Of a stretch of 14,615 bases of DNA, positions 1 to 7,500 are shown in pieces. Below the pieces are notes generated by a model, which was given only the letters and a program-made list of their open reading frames with translations, was not told the origin of the DNA and did not search any database. Within the stretch, counting starts at the first letter, position 1; each line of letters opens with the position of its first letter. A program made the position numbers and the translations under genes. Origin of the DNA: UBA288 sp050178135 (GTDB lineage Archaea > Halobacteriota > Methanomicrobia > Methanomicrobiales > Methanospirillaceae); the NCBI GenBank assembly GCA_050178135.1, contig JBFXGJ010000044.1, positions 1 to 14,615 on the forward strand. Direction: 5' to 3'.

Positions 1-38
1 GGGCTCGCCGGTCGCGTTGATTCTCCATCACAGAGGGA
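1..38 (-). ncRNA. Putative small RNA unit 6 (partial, runs to window edge)
   Basis: This is the last and most diverged copy of the array. Box A is TTAATATG (plus 59-66) preceded by AACC. The conserved ACATTATT block lies at 40-47, and the predicted start near 38 keeps the array's box A spacing. The 5' stem-loop is weak here (CTC 23-25 with GAG 33-35). A CGCGAC motif at 11-16 resembles the GCGACA found late in other units. It may be a decayed copy or continue beyond the window. Confidence 0.35.
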
Positions 39-72
39 AATAATGTAGGTTTTACAACCATATTAAGGTTGT

Positions 73-137
73 TGTCGCGCCCCGATTTGCATCGAACCAC
101 ACACACAACCACTCGCTCTGCGAGCGCAGTGCGAGAT
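73..137 (-). ncRNA. Putative small RNA unit 5
   Basis: Box A is TTTAAGTG (plus 158-165) and the predicted start is near 137. The first stem-loop spans 112-135: CTCGC with GCGAG, an internal T-T (plus-strand notation) mismatch, then three more pairs closing a six-base loop. A second small hairpin has four pairs, CGAT/ATCG, at 83-94. The unit ends in a GCGACA motif (minus strand, 78-73) just before the box A of the next unit. The short second and third stem-loops of units 2-4 are not seen. No oligo-T terminator follows, so the 3' end is a guess. Confidence 0.5.
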
Positions 138-170
138 TACATTGTTGTGCGTGAGAGCACTTAAACCTTT

Positions 171-249
171 TGTCGCACACCTTGTTTCCGAGGTGTGCCC
201 ACCAGGGCAGCGGTGATTAACCACCACCATCGCACATTGCGTGCGAGGT
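171..249 (-). ncRNA. Putative small RNA unit 4
   Basis: Box A is TTTATATG preceded by AACC (plus 270-277), and the predicted start is near 249. Stem-loop 1 is CGCAC/GTGCG at 231-245, stem-loop 2 GGTG/CACC at 212-225 and stem-loop 3 TGCCC/GGGCA at 196-209. A fourth perfect 8-bp hairpin (GCACACCT/AGGTGTGC, 175-198) overlaps stem-loop 3, so the two would be mutually exclusive. GCGACA closes the unit at 176-171. Order and spacing of stem-loops 1-3 match units 2 and 3. The structure and promoter are seen in sequence; expression and function are not. Confidence 0.55.
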
Positions 250-356
250 AATAATGTATGCCGCTTTGACATATAAAGGTTTTCGGAATGAGACCTGATC
301 GAATTCGCGAACGGATCGCGACCATCCAAATCAGAAATCCCCCGATTCCCATTTTA

Positions 357-432
357 TGTCGCAACCATCCCAGGGGAGGGCTGCCCATCGGGCAGGTGAC
401 AGACACCCACCTTCGCACATCGCGTGCGAGGT
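357..432 (-). ncRNA. Putative small RNA unit 3
   Basis: Box A is TTTATAAC preceded by GAACC (plus 453-460), with the predicted start near 432. Stem-loop 1 is CGCAC/GTGCG at 414-428, stem-loop 2 AGGTG/CACCT at 394-412 and stem-loop 3 TGCCC/GGGCA with loop ATC at 382-394. GCGACA lies at 362-357, about 70 nt from the predicted start. About 79 further nt separate it from the next box A, including a 6-bp hairpin TCGCGA-N5-TCGCGA near 303-319. The transcript may end near 357 or extend into that spacer. Confidence 0.55.
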
Positions 433-528
433 AATAATGTAAGTCATTGTGAGTTATAAAGGTTCGTGCACCCCGCTCCGGACCGAATGGAATCGACCCA
501 AAGCACCAGAGAGTGCATAAATCCCCCT

Positions 529-604
529 GCGTCACAGACATCACACCAGGATGCCTGCCCATCCGACGGTGAAAACACCATCCCCTCGCACCGTGGTGCG
601 AGGT
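529..604 (-). ncRNA. Putative small RNA unit 2
   Basis: Box A is TTTATATG (plus 625-632), preceded by GCGACAATG, and the predicted start is near 604. Stem-loop 1 is the strongest of the array, eight pairs CCTCGCAC/GTGCGAGG at 584-603. Stem-loop 2 is GGTG/CACC around an AAAA loop (plus-strand notation), extendable across one mismatch to 565-582. Stem-loop 3 has a different sequence from units 3 and 4 (GGATG/CATCC, 549-564) but sits in the same place. The GCGACA motif is not intact here, so the 3' end (529) is set by analogy. The spacer to the next box A shares GGGGGATTT with unit 3. Confidence 0.5.
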
Positions 605-635
605 AAGAATGTTAATCACCATTGCATATAAACAT

Positions 636-718
636 TGTCGCGAATTTTCCCTGTTTCACGGCCAATGGCCGAAACGAGAAGATGGACAACGTTCATCCGC
701 ATCACGGCGGATGCGGAT
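636..718 (-). ncRNA. Putative small RNA unit 1 (nearest the chemoreceptor gene)
   Basis: Box A is TTTATATG (plus 739-746), with the predicted start near 718. The first stem-loop is a perfect 7-bp hairpin with a 6-nt loop (CATCCGC/GCGGATG, 694-713), unrelated in sequence to that of units 2-4 but in the same position. A second hairpin, GGCC/GGCC extended by TTTC/GAAA over a 2-nt bulge, lies at 654-674. The unit ends in GCGACA at 641-636, immediately before the box A of unit 2. It begins downstream of the terminator of the chemoreceptor gene. Confidence 0.5.
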
Positions 719-871
719 ATACAGATTGGTGGATTTGACATATAAATCTAATTCACAATGCGGAGCAGAAACGAGAGACGGCACCAGTTTTTTCCGGCAC
801 CCCCAGATCGCGCGGGAGACAAGAAGCTCGAACGTTGATGAGAACGATCGCACAGCGACGAATGATTGACC

Positions 872-877
872 AAAAAA
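872..877 (-). terminator. Oligo-T terminator of the chemoreceptor gene
   Basis: Six consecutive T on the minus strand, 16 nt past the stop codon at 894-896. Oligo-T runs without a strong hairpin are the usual archaeal termination signal. The stretch 751-871 contains nothing else that I can interpret. Confidence 0.6.
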
Positions 878-893
878 GAGGTAGAAGAAGGCC

Positions 894-3554
894 CTACTTC
901 GCGATCACGAACCGGCGGTTCGCCTCAAGGGACTCCATGGCAACCACACTGACCTGCTCCACCATCTTCGCGATCTCGTCGATCGCCACGGAGCTCTCCT
1001 GTGTGGTGGCAGCTGCATCCCCTGCCTCTTTAGCCGTCTCTTCGACCAGGCGAGTCACCTCGTGGATGGACGCGCTGATCTCCTCGACTGTAGCCGCCTG
1101 CTCCTGAGATGCACTGGCAACCTCCTCGGTGGAACGCGCAATCTTTCCGATGGACTCGGCGATCTGCGTGAACGCTGCCAGGGTCTCGCCGATCACCTCT
1201 ATACCGACACCGACAGTCCGACCCGAGTCATCGATCGCACTGGAGGCCATCCTGGTCTTCTCTCGCAGCGCCCCGATCATCTCCTCGATGCTCTCAGCGG
1301 AGTTGCGCGACTCCTGTGCAAGGGACTTCACCTCGGCAGCAACCACGGCGAACCCGCGCCCGGCATCTCCTGCCCTGGCCGCCTCGATCGCCGCGTTCAG
1401 GGCCAGGAGGTTGGTCTGGTTCGCAAGATCCCGGATAAGGCCGACGATCTTACCGATCTCGTTCATCTGACCACCGATCTCGTTCACGATCTGCTGGACC
1501 TTGGACGACGAGGTCTCGATTTCGCCCATGCTCCGGTCAGCCTTGCCGGCCAGGTCAGTGCCCCGCTTCGAGAGGTCATTCGTTTCGCGCGCCAGGTGCG
1601 AGACCGACTCCATCGAAGAGGTGACCTCTTCCACCGCCGCAGACATGTCCTCCATCGCCCTGAGCACCTGGGAGATGCTCATGCTGATCTGCTCGGAGTT
1701 GTGGGACACATGGTTGACCGACCGGGCAACCGCCTGTGAGCCCCCGGAGACCTCCTCCAGGCTTGCATTTGTCTGTTCCGCGGACGCGGTCAGATCCTCC
1801 ATCTTGTGGATGATGTCGCCCACCGACATCGATATGGACTGGCTCACCTCGTTGAGCGCTCTCTTCAAGGTATCAAACTCGCCTTCAACCTGGACGCCAG
1901 AGTTCCACTGAGACGAGAAGTCCGCTCGCGCAAAACTGTTGGCGATCCGGACCGACTCGACGATCGGGTGTTCGATCGCCTCCATAACGCCATTCAGCCC
2001 TACGATCACCTCGCGGTAGACCCCCTGGTGGCGGTTTACATCGGCCCGCTTCACGAGATCTCCCTTCATCGCCTCCCCCGCAAGCATGCCGGCATCGGAG
2101 ATCAGACCGCCGATCGCATTCTGGACGCTCTCGAGGTTGGCATTGATCCCTTCGAAAGACGTCCGGGCATCGGCCGTGTACTGGTTCGCTGCGGCGATGG
2201 AGAGGTCGAAGTTGAGATCACCCTCGGCGAGCCGTGCGAGGTTCGCGGAGAGTGTATCGATATACGTACCGCGATACCCTGCCAGGACCTTCTCGGGGGT
2301 GAGATCCAGGTAGATGTAGTAGTTGACGTCGATCTCGCCGTTGTCGTCGAAGACCGGTACCTGGTAGAGCGTCAGGTACGACGTCTCGTTACCGCCCCAG
2401 CGGACCTCCATGTGGGTGACAGCCTTGCGCTTCTCGTTGAAGGAGGCGTAGAAGTCGTCACCGCCCGTGATGGTGATGTCGAAGTCGTAGAGCTTCTTCT
2501 TCATCAGCTCGTCGTAGCTCCCGCGCCAGACGTTCTGGTACTCGCGGTTCAGATCGAGCCGGGACTTGTCCTTCGCCAGCACCGCGATTGCGAGGGGGTT
2601 GTCGCGAACGAATGCATCCCCACGGTCACGGAGCCGCTGTGCCTCGATCAGCTGCTGCTTCTCCTGAGAGTGATCCAGGTAGATGTAGTAGTTGACATCT
2701 ATCTCGCCGTTGTCATCGAAGACCGGCACCTGGTAGAGCGTCAGGTACGACGTCTCGTTCCCATCCCACCGAACCTCCATGTCGGTCTTCGCCATCCGCT
2801 TCTCGGCAAACGAGGCGTAGAAGTCGTCGCCCCCGGTGATCGTGATGTCGAAGTCGTAGAGCTTCTTCTTCATCAGCTCGTCGTAACCACCGCGCCAGAC
2901 CTTCTGGTACTCCTCGTTCAGGTCGAGCCGGGACTTGTCCTTCGCCAGCACGGCGATCGCGAGGGGGTTGAACTCGATGAAGTTCGACGCCCTCTTGGTG
3001 AGGAGCGTCGCCTCCGCTTCTCGATTCTTTTCGTCCGTCTCATCGATGTAGACCACCAGGAGATTGTCGACATCCCCTTTTTCGTCGACGAACGGAAGCG
3101 TGTACCGCTTCATGATCTTGACTCCGCTCGGAAACTCGACCTCCACCTCTCCCTCGACCCGGCGCTTCGTGCGGACGCACTCCTTGGTCGACTCACCCTC
3201 CACGCGGTGGACCTTGAGGTCGTTGAAGCTCATGCGGGCGAGATTCTCCTTCGAATAGCCCGAGAGGTCGAGGAATGCCTGGTTGGCGTTCTTGATGGCA
3301 AGCTTCTCGTCCAAAAAGAGCATCGGGATTGGGTTATCCAGGAGGGCTCGCTTGTAATTGTCCGAGGCGAGCTTGCGTGCCTCCAGGGCCCGGTTCAGGT
3401 CCTCGACCTCGCGCGCTCTCAGGTCCAGAACGGAGTTCAGCATCGCGACAAGCGGTTGCTCCTCCTTTTCAGCCGTCTTTTCATCAAATCGGGCCGTGGT
3501 GTCACCAGCCAGGACCCTCTGCATTATCGATTCGATCTCTTTCTTCGCTATCAT
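894..3554 (-). CDS. Soluble methyl-accepting chemotaxis protein with three PAS-like domains
   Basis: This is a cytoplasmic chemoreceptor/transducer of 886 aa; family members relay a sensory signal to the CheA/CheW array. I chose the ATG at 3554 because GGTGA lies 8 nt upstream (3563-3567) and the 30 extra residues of the longest frame look non-conserved. No membrane segment is visible. Order: N-terminal helix (1-70), PAS-like domain (about 70-185), two near-identical PAS-like domains (about 195-294 and 318-418), a helical HAMP-like stretch (about 425-560) containing LARLAEGDL, then a long coiled-coil signalling domain. Its conserved tip (near residues 705-750) includes QTNLLALNAAIEAARAG and GRGFAVVAAEVKSLA. 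Ligand and cofactor are unknown; a soluble PAS receptor could sense redox or an internal metabolite. No che genes are in the window. Confidence 0.9.
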   Translation of the reverse strand: MIAKKEIESIMQRVLAGDTTARFDEKTAEKEEQPLVAMLNSVLDLRAREVEDLNRALEARKLASDNYKRALLDNPIPMLFLDEKLAIKNANQAFLDLSGYSKENLARMSFNDLKVHRVEGESTKECVRTKRRVEGEVEVEFPSGVKIMKRYTLPFVDEKGDVDNLLVVYIDETDEKNREAEATLLTKRASNFIEFNPLAIAVLAKDKSRLDLNEEYQKVWRGGYDELMKKKLYDFDITITGGDDFYASFAEKRMAKTDMEVRWDGNETSYLTLYQVPVFDDNGEIDVNYYIYLDHSQEKQQLIEAQRLRDRGDAFVRDNPLAIAVLAKDKSRLDLNREYQNVWRGSYDELMKKKLYDFDITITGGDDFYASFNEKRKAVTHMEVRWGGNETSYLTLYQVPVFDDNGEIDVNYYIYLDLTPEKVLAGYRGTYIDTLSANLARLAEGDLNFDLSIAAANQYTADARTSFEGINANLESVQNAIGGLISDAGMLAGEAMKGDLVKRADVNRHQGVYREVIVGLNGVMEAIEHPIVESVRIANSFARADFSSQWNSGVQVEGEFDTLKRALNEVSQSISMSVGDIIHKMEDLTASAEQTNASLEEVSGGSQAVARSVNHVSHNSEQISMSISQVLRAMEDMSAAVEEVTSSMESVSHLARETNDLSKRGTDLAGKADRSMGEIETSSSKVQQIVNEIGGQMNEIGKIVGLIRDLANQTNLLALNAAIEAARAGDAGRGFAVVAAEVKSLAQESRNSAESIEEMIGALREKTRMASSAIDDSGRTVGVGIEVIGETLAAFTQIAESIGKIARSTEEVASASQEQAATVEEISASIHEVTRLVEETAKEAGDAAATTQESSVAIDEIAKMVEQVSVVAMESLEANRRFVIAK
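2303..2601 (-). repeat. Direct repeat copy B encoding the third PAS-like domain
   Basis: This is nearly the same DNA as 2672-2970 at an offset of exactly 369 nt (123 codons), with differences mostly at third codon positions plus a few replacements. It encodes the PAS-like segment with KSRLDLNREYQNVWRG and YLTLYQVPVFDDNGEIDVNY. Low divergence suggests a recent intragenic duplication or ongoing gene conversion. Confidence 0.85.
2672..2970 (-). repeat. Direct repeat copy A encoding the second PAS-like domain
   Basis: Partner of 2303-2601. The encoded domain begins at NPLAIAVLAKDKSRLDLN and ends at NYYIYLD. A linker of about 23 residues (HSQEKQQLIEAQRLRDRGDA) separates it from copy B. The boundary of high identity coincides with the domain, so the whole module was duplicated. 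Confidence 0.85.
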
Positions 3555-3794
3555 GATCGTCGTCACCCGGCCTCTCGTCGGGACAGAGGCTGCACCGTGC
3601 CGCAGGGATGTCGGACGTGGCCCGATGCCCGGCCGGTCATACACCGCCCGGACTTTGAGCTTGGTCGTAATCGCTTGAGAGCATGTGTAGTTCTATTCTT
3701 GCAGAGTATCAACCTTTTTACTCGTGATACCGGAATATTCGTTTCCGAGAAAAGAAAAATTATAAATATTTTAAACCGGCTGCGGTAAAGCCTG
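3555..3794 (-). promoter_or_regulatory. scpA-chemoreceptor intergenic region with terminator and box A
   Basis: This 240-nt gap holds an interrupted oligo-T run on the minus strand (3750-3759), 36 nt past the scpA stop, which probably ends the smc-scpA transcript. A strong minus-strand box A, TTTATAAT (3759-3766) inside a long AT stretch, would place a start near 3735-3738 and give the chemoreceptor a leader of about 180 nt. No closer box A is convincing. The GGTGA ribosome binding site is at 3563-3567. I see no repeat or operator in the rest. Confidence 0.5.
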
Positions 3795-4502
3795 CTAGGC
3801 TGCATTCCGGAGGGCTGGGCGGACTTCGATCTCTCCGAAAAACTCCTCCTGGACAAGGTCCACCGTGCCATCGAGCATCAGGAAGAGGAGCGGGATGTAG
3901 ATATCGATCACGGCCCAGCCGCTGATCACCGCGAGCGACGAAAGAGTAACCCTCACGCCGGCGGCGAACCCGGCCATGCACCACCCGAGGACCTGGCGTG
4001 CCGCATCGCGATATCCCTCCTCGTGGGCAATCCCGATCACCTCCCCCGGATCGACGGTGATCGGCGACGCGCGAACGCTTCGCCGTCGGCGCTGTTCGTC
4101 CCGCTCCATGTAGCGGAGGACCGTGATCAGGTCAAAGAGTGTCTCGGGCCGCTTGCGAAGACGCTTTCGTTCGAGCCGGCGGTGGATCTCAGCCTCGAGT
4201 CGTGCAATCGGCTCACCGGCAAACGGTTCATCCTCCGCACCCCATCCCTCCGGTTCGTCGTCCAGGTCGAACGATCCCTCGTCCCCCTCGTCCTCCTCGG
4301 GCTCAAGCAGGTACTCGGACTTCATCCGGAGCAGCAGCGAGGCAAAGAACAGAGTTCGGCCGGAGATCCTCAGGTCGAGGGCTTTCTGCCGTTCGAGCTC
4401 CGAGAGGAACCGGTCGGTCACCTCGACGATATCAATCCGCCAGGGATCGATCTCGCCTCGCTCGGCCATGCCGACCAGGATCGCCACCGGTTCTTCAATC
4501 AC
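3795..4502 (-). CDS. scpA: Segregation and condensation protein A (kleisin subunit of the SMC complex)
   Basis: Kleisin of 235 aa that bridges the two SMC heads in chromosome condensation and segregation. The N-terminal segment (EPVAILVGMAERGEIDPWRIDIVEVTDRFL in short pieces: ILVGMAERGEID, DIVEVTDRFL) matches the ScpA helical region that binds the SMC neck. An acidic linker follows (about 68-90, rich in E and D). The C-terminal winged-helix domain ends in DLVQEEFFGEIEV, as is usual for the part that contacts the SMC head. The start is GTG at 4502, overlapping the last 8 nt of smc, which implies translational coupling. The frame fits family length (about 230-260 aa). No scpB follows; the next gene is the chemoreceptor. 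Confidence 0.88.
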   Translation of the reverse strand: MIEEPVAILVGMAERGEIDPWRIDIVEVTDRFLSELERQKALDLRISGRTLFFASLLLRMKSEYLLEPEEDEGDEGSFDLDDEPEGWGAEDEPFAGEPIARLEAEIHRRLERKRLRKRPETLFDLITVLRYMERDEQRRRRSVRASPITVDPGEVIGIAHEEGYRDAARQVLGWCMAGFAAGVRVTLSSLAVISGWAVIDIYIPLLFLMLDGTVDLVQEEFFGEIEVRPALRNAA

Positions 4503-7500
4503 CCGTACGCACGCCCGTCACCAGGGTAGACTTGTCAGGCCGGACCGTCACCCCCACAACCCGGTCGGCCGAGTCGATCATCGGCTTCCGCAGTGATACG
4601 ATGACAAACTGAGACTCGCTCGCGATCTCCCGGACCATCGAGGCGATCCGCTCCACGTTCGACCCGTCGAGCGACATGTCGACCTCGTCGAACGCATAGA
4701 ACGGCGCCGGCATGTACTGCTGGATCGAGAAGATGAAGGCAAGGGTCGTCAGCGACTTCTCGCCGCCGGAGAGGGCATTGAGAAGGTGGACCGCCTTGTC
4801 ACGTGGCTGGACGGCGAAGGTGAGCCCCCCCTCGAACGGGTCGTCCTCGCATTCGAGCACGAGCCGCCCGTTGCCGCTCGTCAGGGTGGCGAAGATGCGA
4901 CAGAAGTTCTCGTTGATCGCGGTGTATGCCTCGAGAAACGCCTCGAGCTTCTGGGCTTCGAAGTGGGCGATACGCTCGAGGAGCGTTCCCCTCTCGCGAG
5001 ACAGCACCTCGACCATCTCAGCTCGCCCGGCAACCCGTTCAGCCACCCGGTCGTACTCCTCGACCGCCAGCATATTGACCGCGCCGAGCCGACGTAGCGC
5101 GAGCTCCGTCGTGGCGATCCCCTCGTCGATCTCCGCAAGGGAGAGGGTCGTCGTTCGGTCCCCAACCCGCTCTTTGAGCACGGCGCATTCGGTGATCAGG
5201 CTCTGCTCCCGGCCGATACAGACCTCCATCTGGAACCGGGTCCGCTCCAGCCTCGATTCGAGGTCAAGCAGGGCGCGCTCGAACTGCTGGATCCCCTCCT
5301 GCATTGACGCGCGACGCCGACGGAGCTCCTCGAGCTCGGCCGAGAAGGTCTGCTGCCGCAGTTCGAGGGCGTGGATCTCCTCCTCGGACGCGGCTATCTG
5401 GACCTCGGCCTGGGCCGTCTCTTCCTCAAGGTGACGATTTTTCGCCTCGAGACGACCCCGCTCCTCCCCGAGTTCCTCGATACGCCGCGAAAAATAGATC
5501 CGCTCCCTCTGGGCATCGGCAATATCCGACTCCTTGTTCCGAAGACGGCGCTCCACCTCTTCGAGCTCGGCTCGCGCCCGTTCCCGCTGGTCGGTCAGTT
5601 CCGGGATCTCGGTCTCTTCGAGCTCCTTCCTGAGCGAGGCGACGCGCCGGTTCGTCTTCTGGACCTCGTCCTGGACGTCGTTGAGGGCCTGCTCAATCCC
5701 CGCACGCTCAACAACACCGTCCTGGCCTTCCCCCCCGAGTGCGTCCTCGGACCGTGCCATCTCCTCCAGTTCGGCTGCCGATGCGGCGAGGCGGCGCTCG
5801 TACTCCTCGACCAGGACGCCGCAGCGAGCTGCCTCCTGGTCGGCCCGCGAGCGCGCTTCGCGCAGGGTGTCCGACTCACCGGACAGCCGGCCGACCGTTG
5901 TTTCGATCCGCTTGGACTCCTCTTCCTGCTCGGCGAGAGCAGCGAGGAGCCGACGGACCTCGTCCTCGACAGAGGCGGCGAAACCGCGCACGGACCGCTT
6001 CTGGTACCCCCCGGTCATCGCGCCCGTCTTCTCGAGCAGCTCGCCCTCGAGTGTCACCATACGGTGCTTGCCGAGCAGGCGGCGCGCCAGGGACAGGGTC
6101 TCCATCACGAGGGTAGCGCCGAAGACCAGGCCGAACGCCCGCTCGTACACCGGGTCAAACCGGACCAGGTTGACGGCGTAGTCCACGATCCCGTCGCCGG
6201 AGACAGGAGGCCTCGGGACCTCGCGGAGCCGGTTGAGGGGGAGGAAAGTGAGCCTGCCGGCGCGTGTCTCCTTGAGATAGGCGATCGCCTCGCTCGCCAC
6301 CCGATCATCATCGACCACCACGTTGTTGAGGCGCGAGCCGGCAGCGGTGTTGAGGGCCTCCATGAAATCGGGCGGTACGCGGCCGAGCGAAGCGATCGTT
6401 CCGTGAACCCCGTCCATCCCGAGCACGGCCTCGAGGGCGCGTCCGCCGGCATCCCCCTGGACCTGCTGCTGCGCCTCGCACCTCATCAGGGCCTGTTCGT
6501 TCGCGCGCTGGGAAAGGCGAAGCGCCTCGAACTCTGACCGTGCACGCAGGAGGTCTCGCTCCACCACGGAGAGAGAGGCCTCGATCCTCCGCCGCTCCTC
6601 GCCGTGCGCTTGTTGTGAGGCCCGTGCCTCGTCGAGCGCGGCCGTATCCGAGATAATCGCGGCGTTCAACTCGCTCCGTCGGGTACCGAGACGCTCTCGC
6701 TCACGCGTGCGGGACCGGCTCTCCTCGATCAGCTGGTCCTGCCGCCGGAGGAGTTCGGCGCGCCGGCCCGTCAGCTCCTCGAGCGCGGCAAGCAGGCGGA
6801 AGAGCTCGGCCTGGGCCTCTGCCGTCTCCGCCTGGCCCGCCTGGAGACGCCCTTCGATCGTCCTGAGGCGTGACTGGACCTGCGCCTGTTCCATTGCCAG
6901 GTTGGTCCGGTCGATCGAGAGGTTCCGGACCTGGGTCTGGGCGGCGGTGATCTTCTCCTCCGTTCTGCGGGTGTCTGCGAAGGCACGGTTGACAGCCTGC
7001 AGGTTCTCCTCCCGTTCGCGCCGGTAGGCATCGATCGAGAGGCGGGATGCCTTGATGACGCCCTTTGCCTCCTCGAGCTGGCTCAACAACTTGAGGTACT
7101 CGGACCCGCTCCGACGGTGGATCTCCTCGTCCAGGGCGGCGAGGTCCCCCTGGAGGTACGAGAGCTCGTGGGCCTGGTGCGAACGGTCCCCATCGAGTCG
7201 GGCCGCATCCAGACGGTGCTCCTCGATCAGCGAGAGGAGGGCCGTTCGCTCCTTCTCCTTCTCGGCGAGTTCCGCCGCTGCACGACAGTCCTCGTACGCC
7301 GCCAGTTCCTCGGTCAACTGCTTATGAACCAGCGCCTGTTCCCGCTCGACACTCAGCTCCTCGAGCCGCCTCGATGCCTCGCGGAGCAGGAGTTCCTCGC
7401 GCTCGATCCGCTCCTTCACCACCTCGAGCTCGGCGAAGGCCTGGTTTCTCCGGAGATCGAACTCGGCCACGCCGGCGATCTCGTCGATCACACGTCGGCG

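Larger units (their letters stand above)
1..750 (-). repeat. Tandem array of six promoter-plus-hairpin units (putative small RNA gene cluster)
   Basis: This AT-richer stretch holds no supportable protein gene. Read on the minus strand it contains six diverged copies of one unit. Each has a box A-like octamer (plus-strand positions 739-746, 625-632, 453-460, 270-277, 158-165, 59-66), about 12-17 nt of variable sequence, a conserved block, and a stem-loop. The core block, written on the plus strand, is GTGCGAGGTAATAATGTA at 241-258 and 424-441, with close variants at 596-613 and 129-146 and a partial one at 33-47. Distance from box A centre to the aligned A of the predicted start is the same (about 24.5 nt) in all six. 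Core-to-core distances are 172, 183, 112 and about 99 nt, so copies are irregularly spaced and not all in one reading frame. Alternatives are an array of regulatory sites or decayed duplications. Confidence 0.7.

Noticed and set aside
241..258. Ribosome binding site plus ATG on the plus strand in each repeat (GAGGT then ATG)
   Set aside because: The frames close at once (TAA directly after the ATG in the 424-441 copy) or within about 15 codons, with no conserved peptide.
161..622. A 153-aa minus-strand frame with an apparent internal protein repeat (HYYLARDV / HYYLARNV)
   Set aside because: The repeat follows from two RNA-unit copies spaced 183 nt, a multiple of three. The next copy is 172 nt away and breaks the frame. 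Stem-loops and box A elements lie inside the frame, and it has no convincing ribosome binding site.
1..640. CRISPR array
   Set aside because: Repeats are diverged, spacing varies from about 99 to 183 nt, and each copy contains a promoter-like element. No cas genes are present.
1..640. C/D or H/ACA box guide RNAs or an origin of replication
   Set aside because: No consistent C (RUGAUGA) and D (CUGA) box pairs and no pocket-bearing H/ACA hairpin are seen. No recognisable origin-recognition-box repeats and no cdc6/orc gene are present.
1806..3788. A 660-aa plus-strand frame opposite the chemoreceptor
   Set aside because: It is a codon-bias shadow of a clear coding gene: repetitive V/L/D composition, no domain, no start signal.
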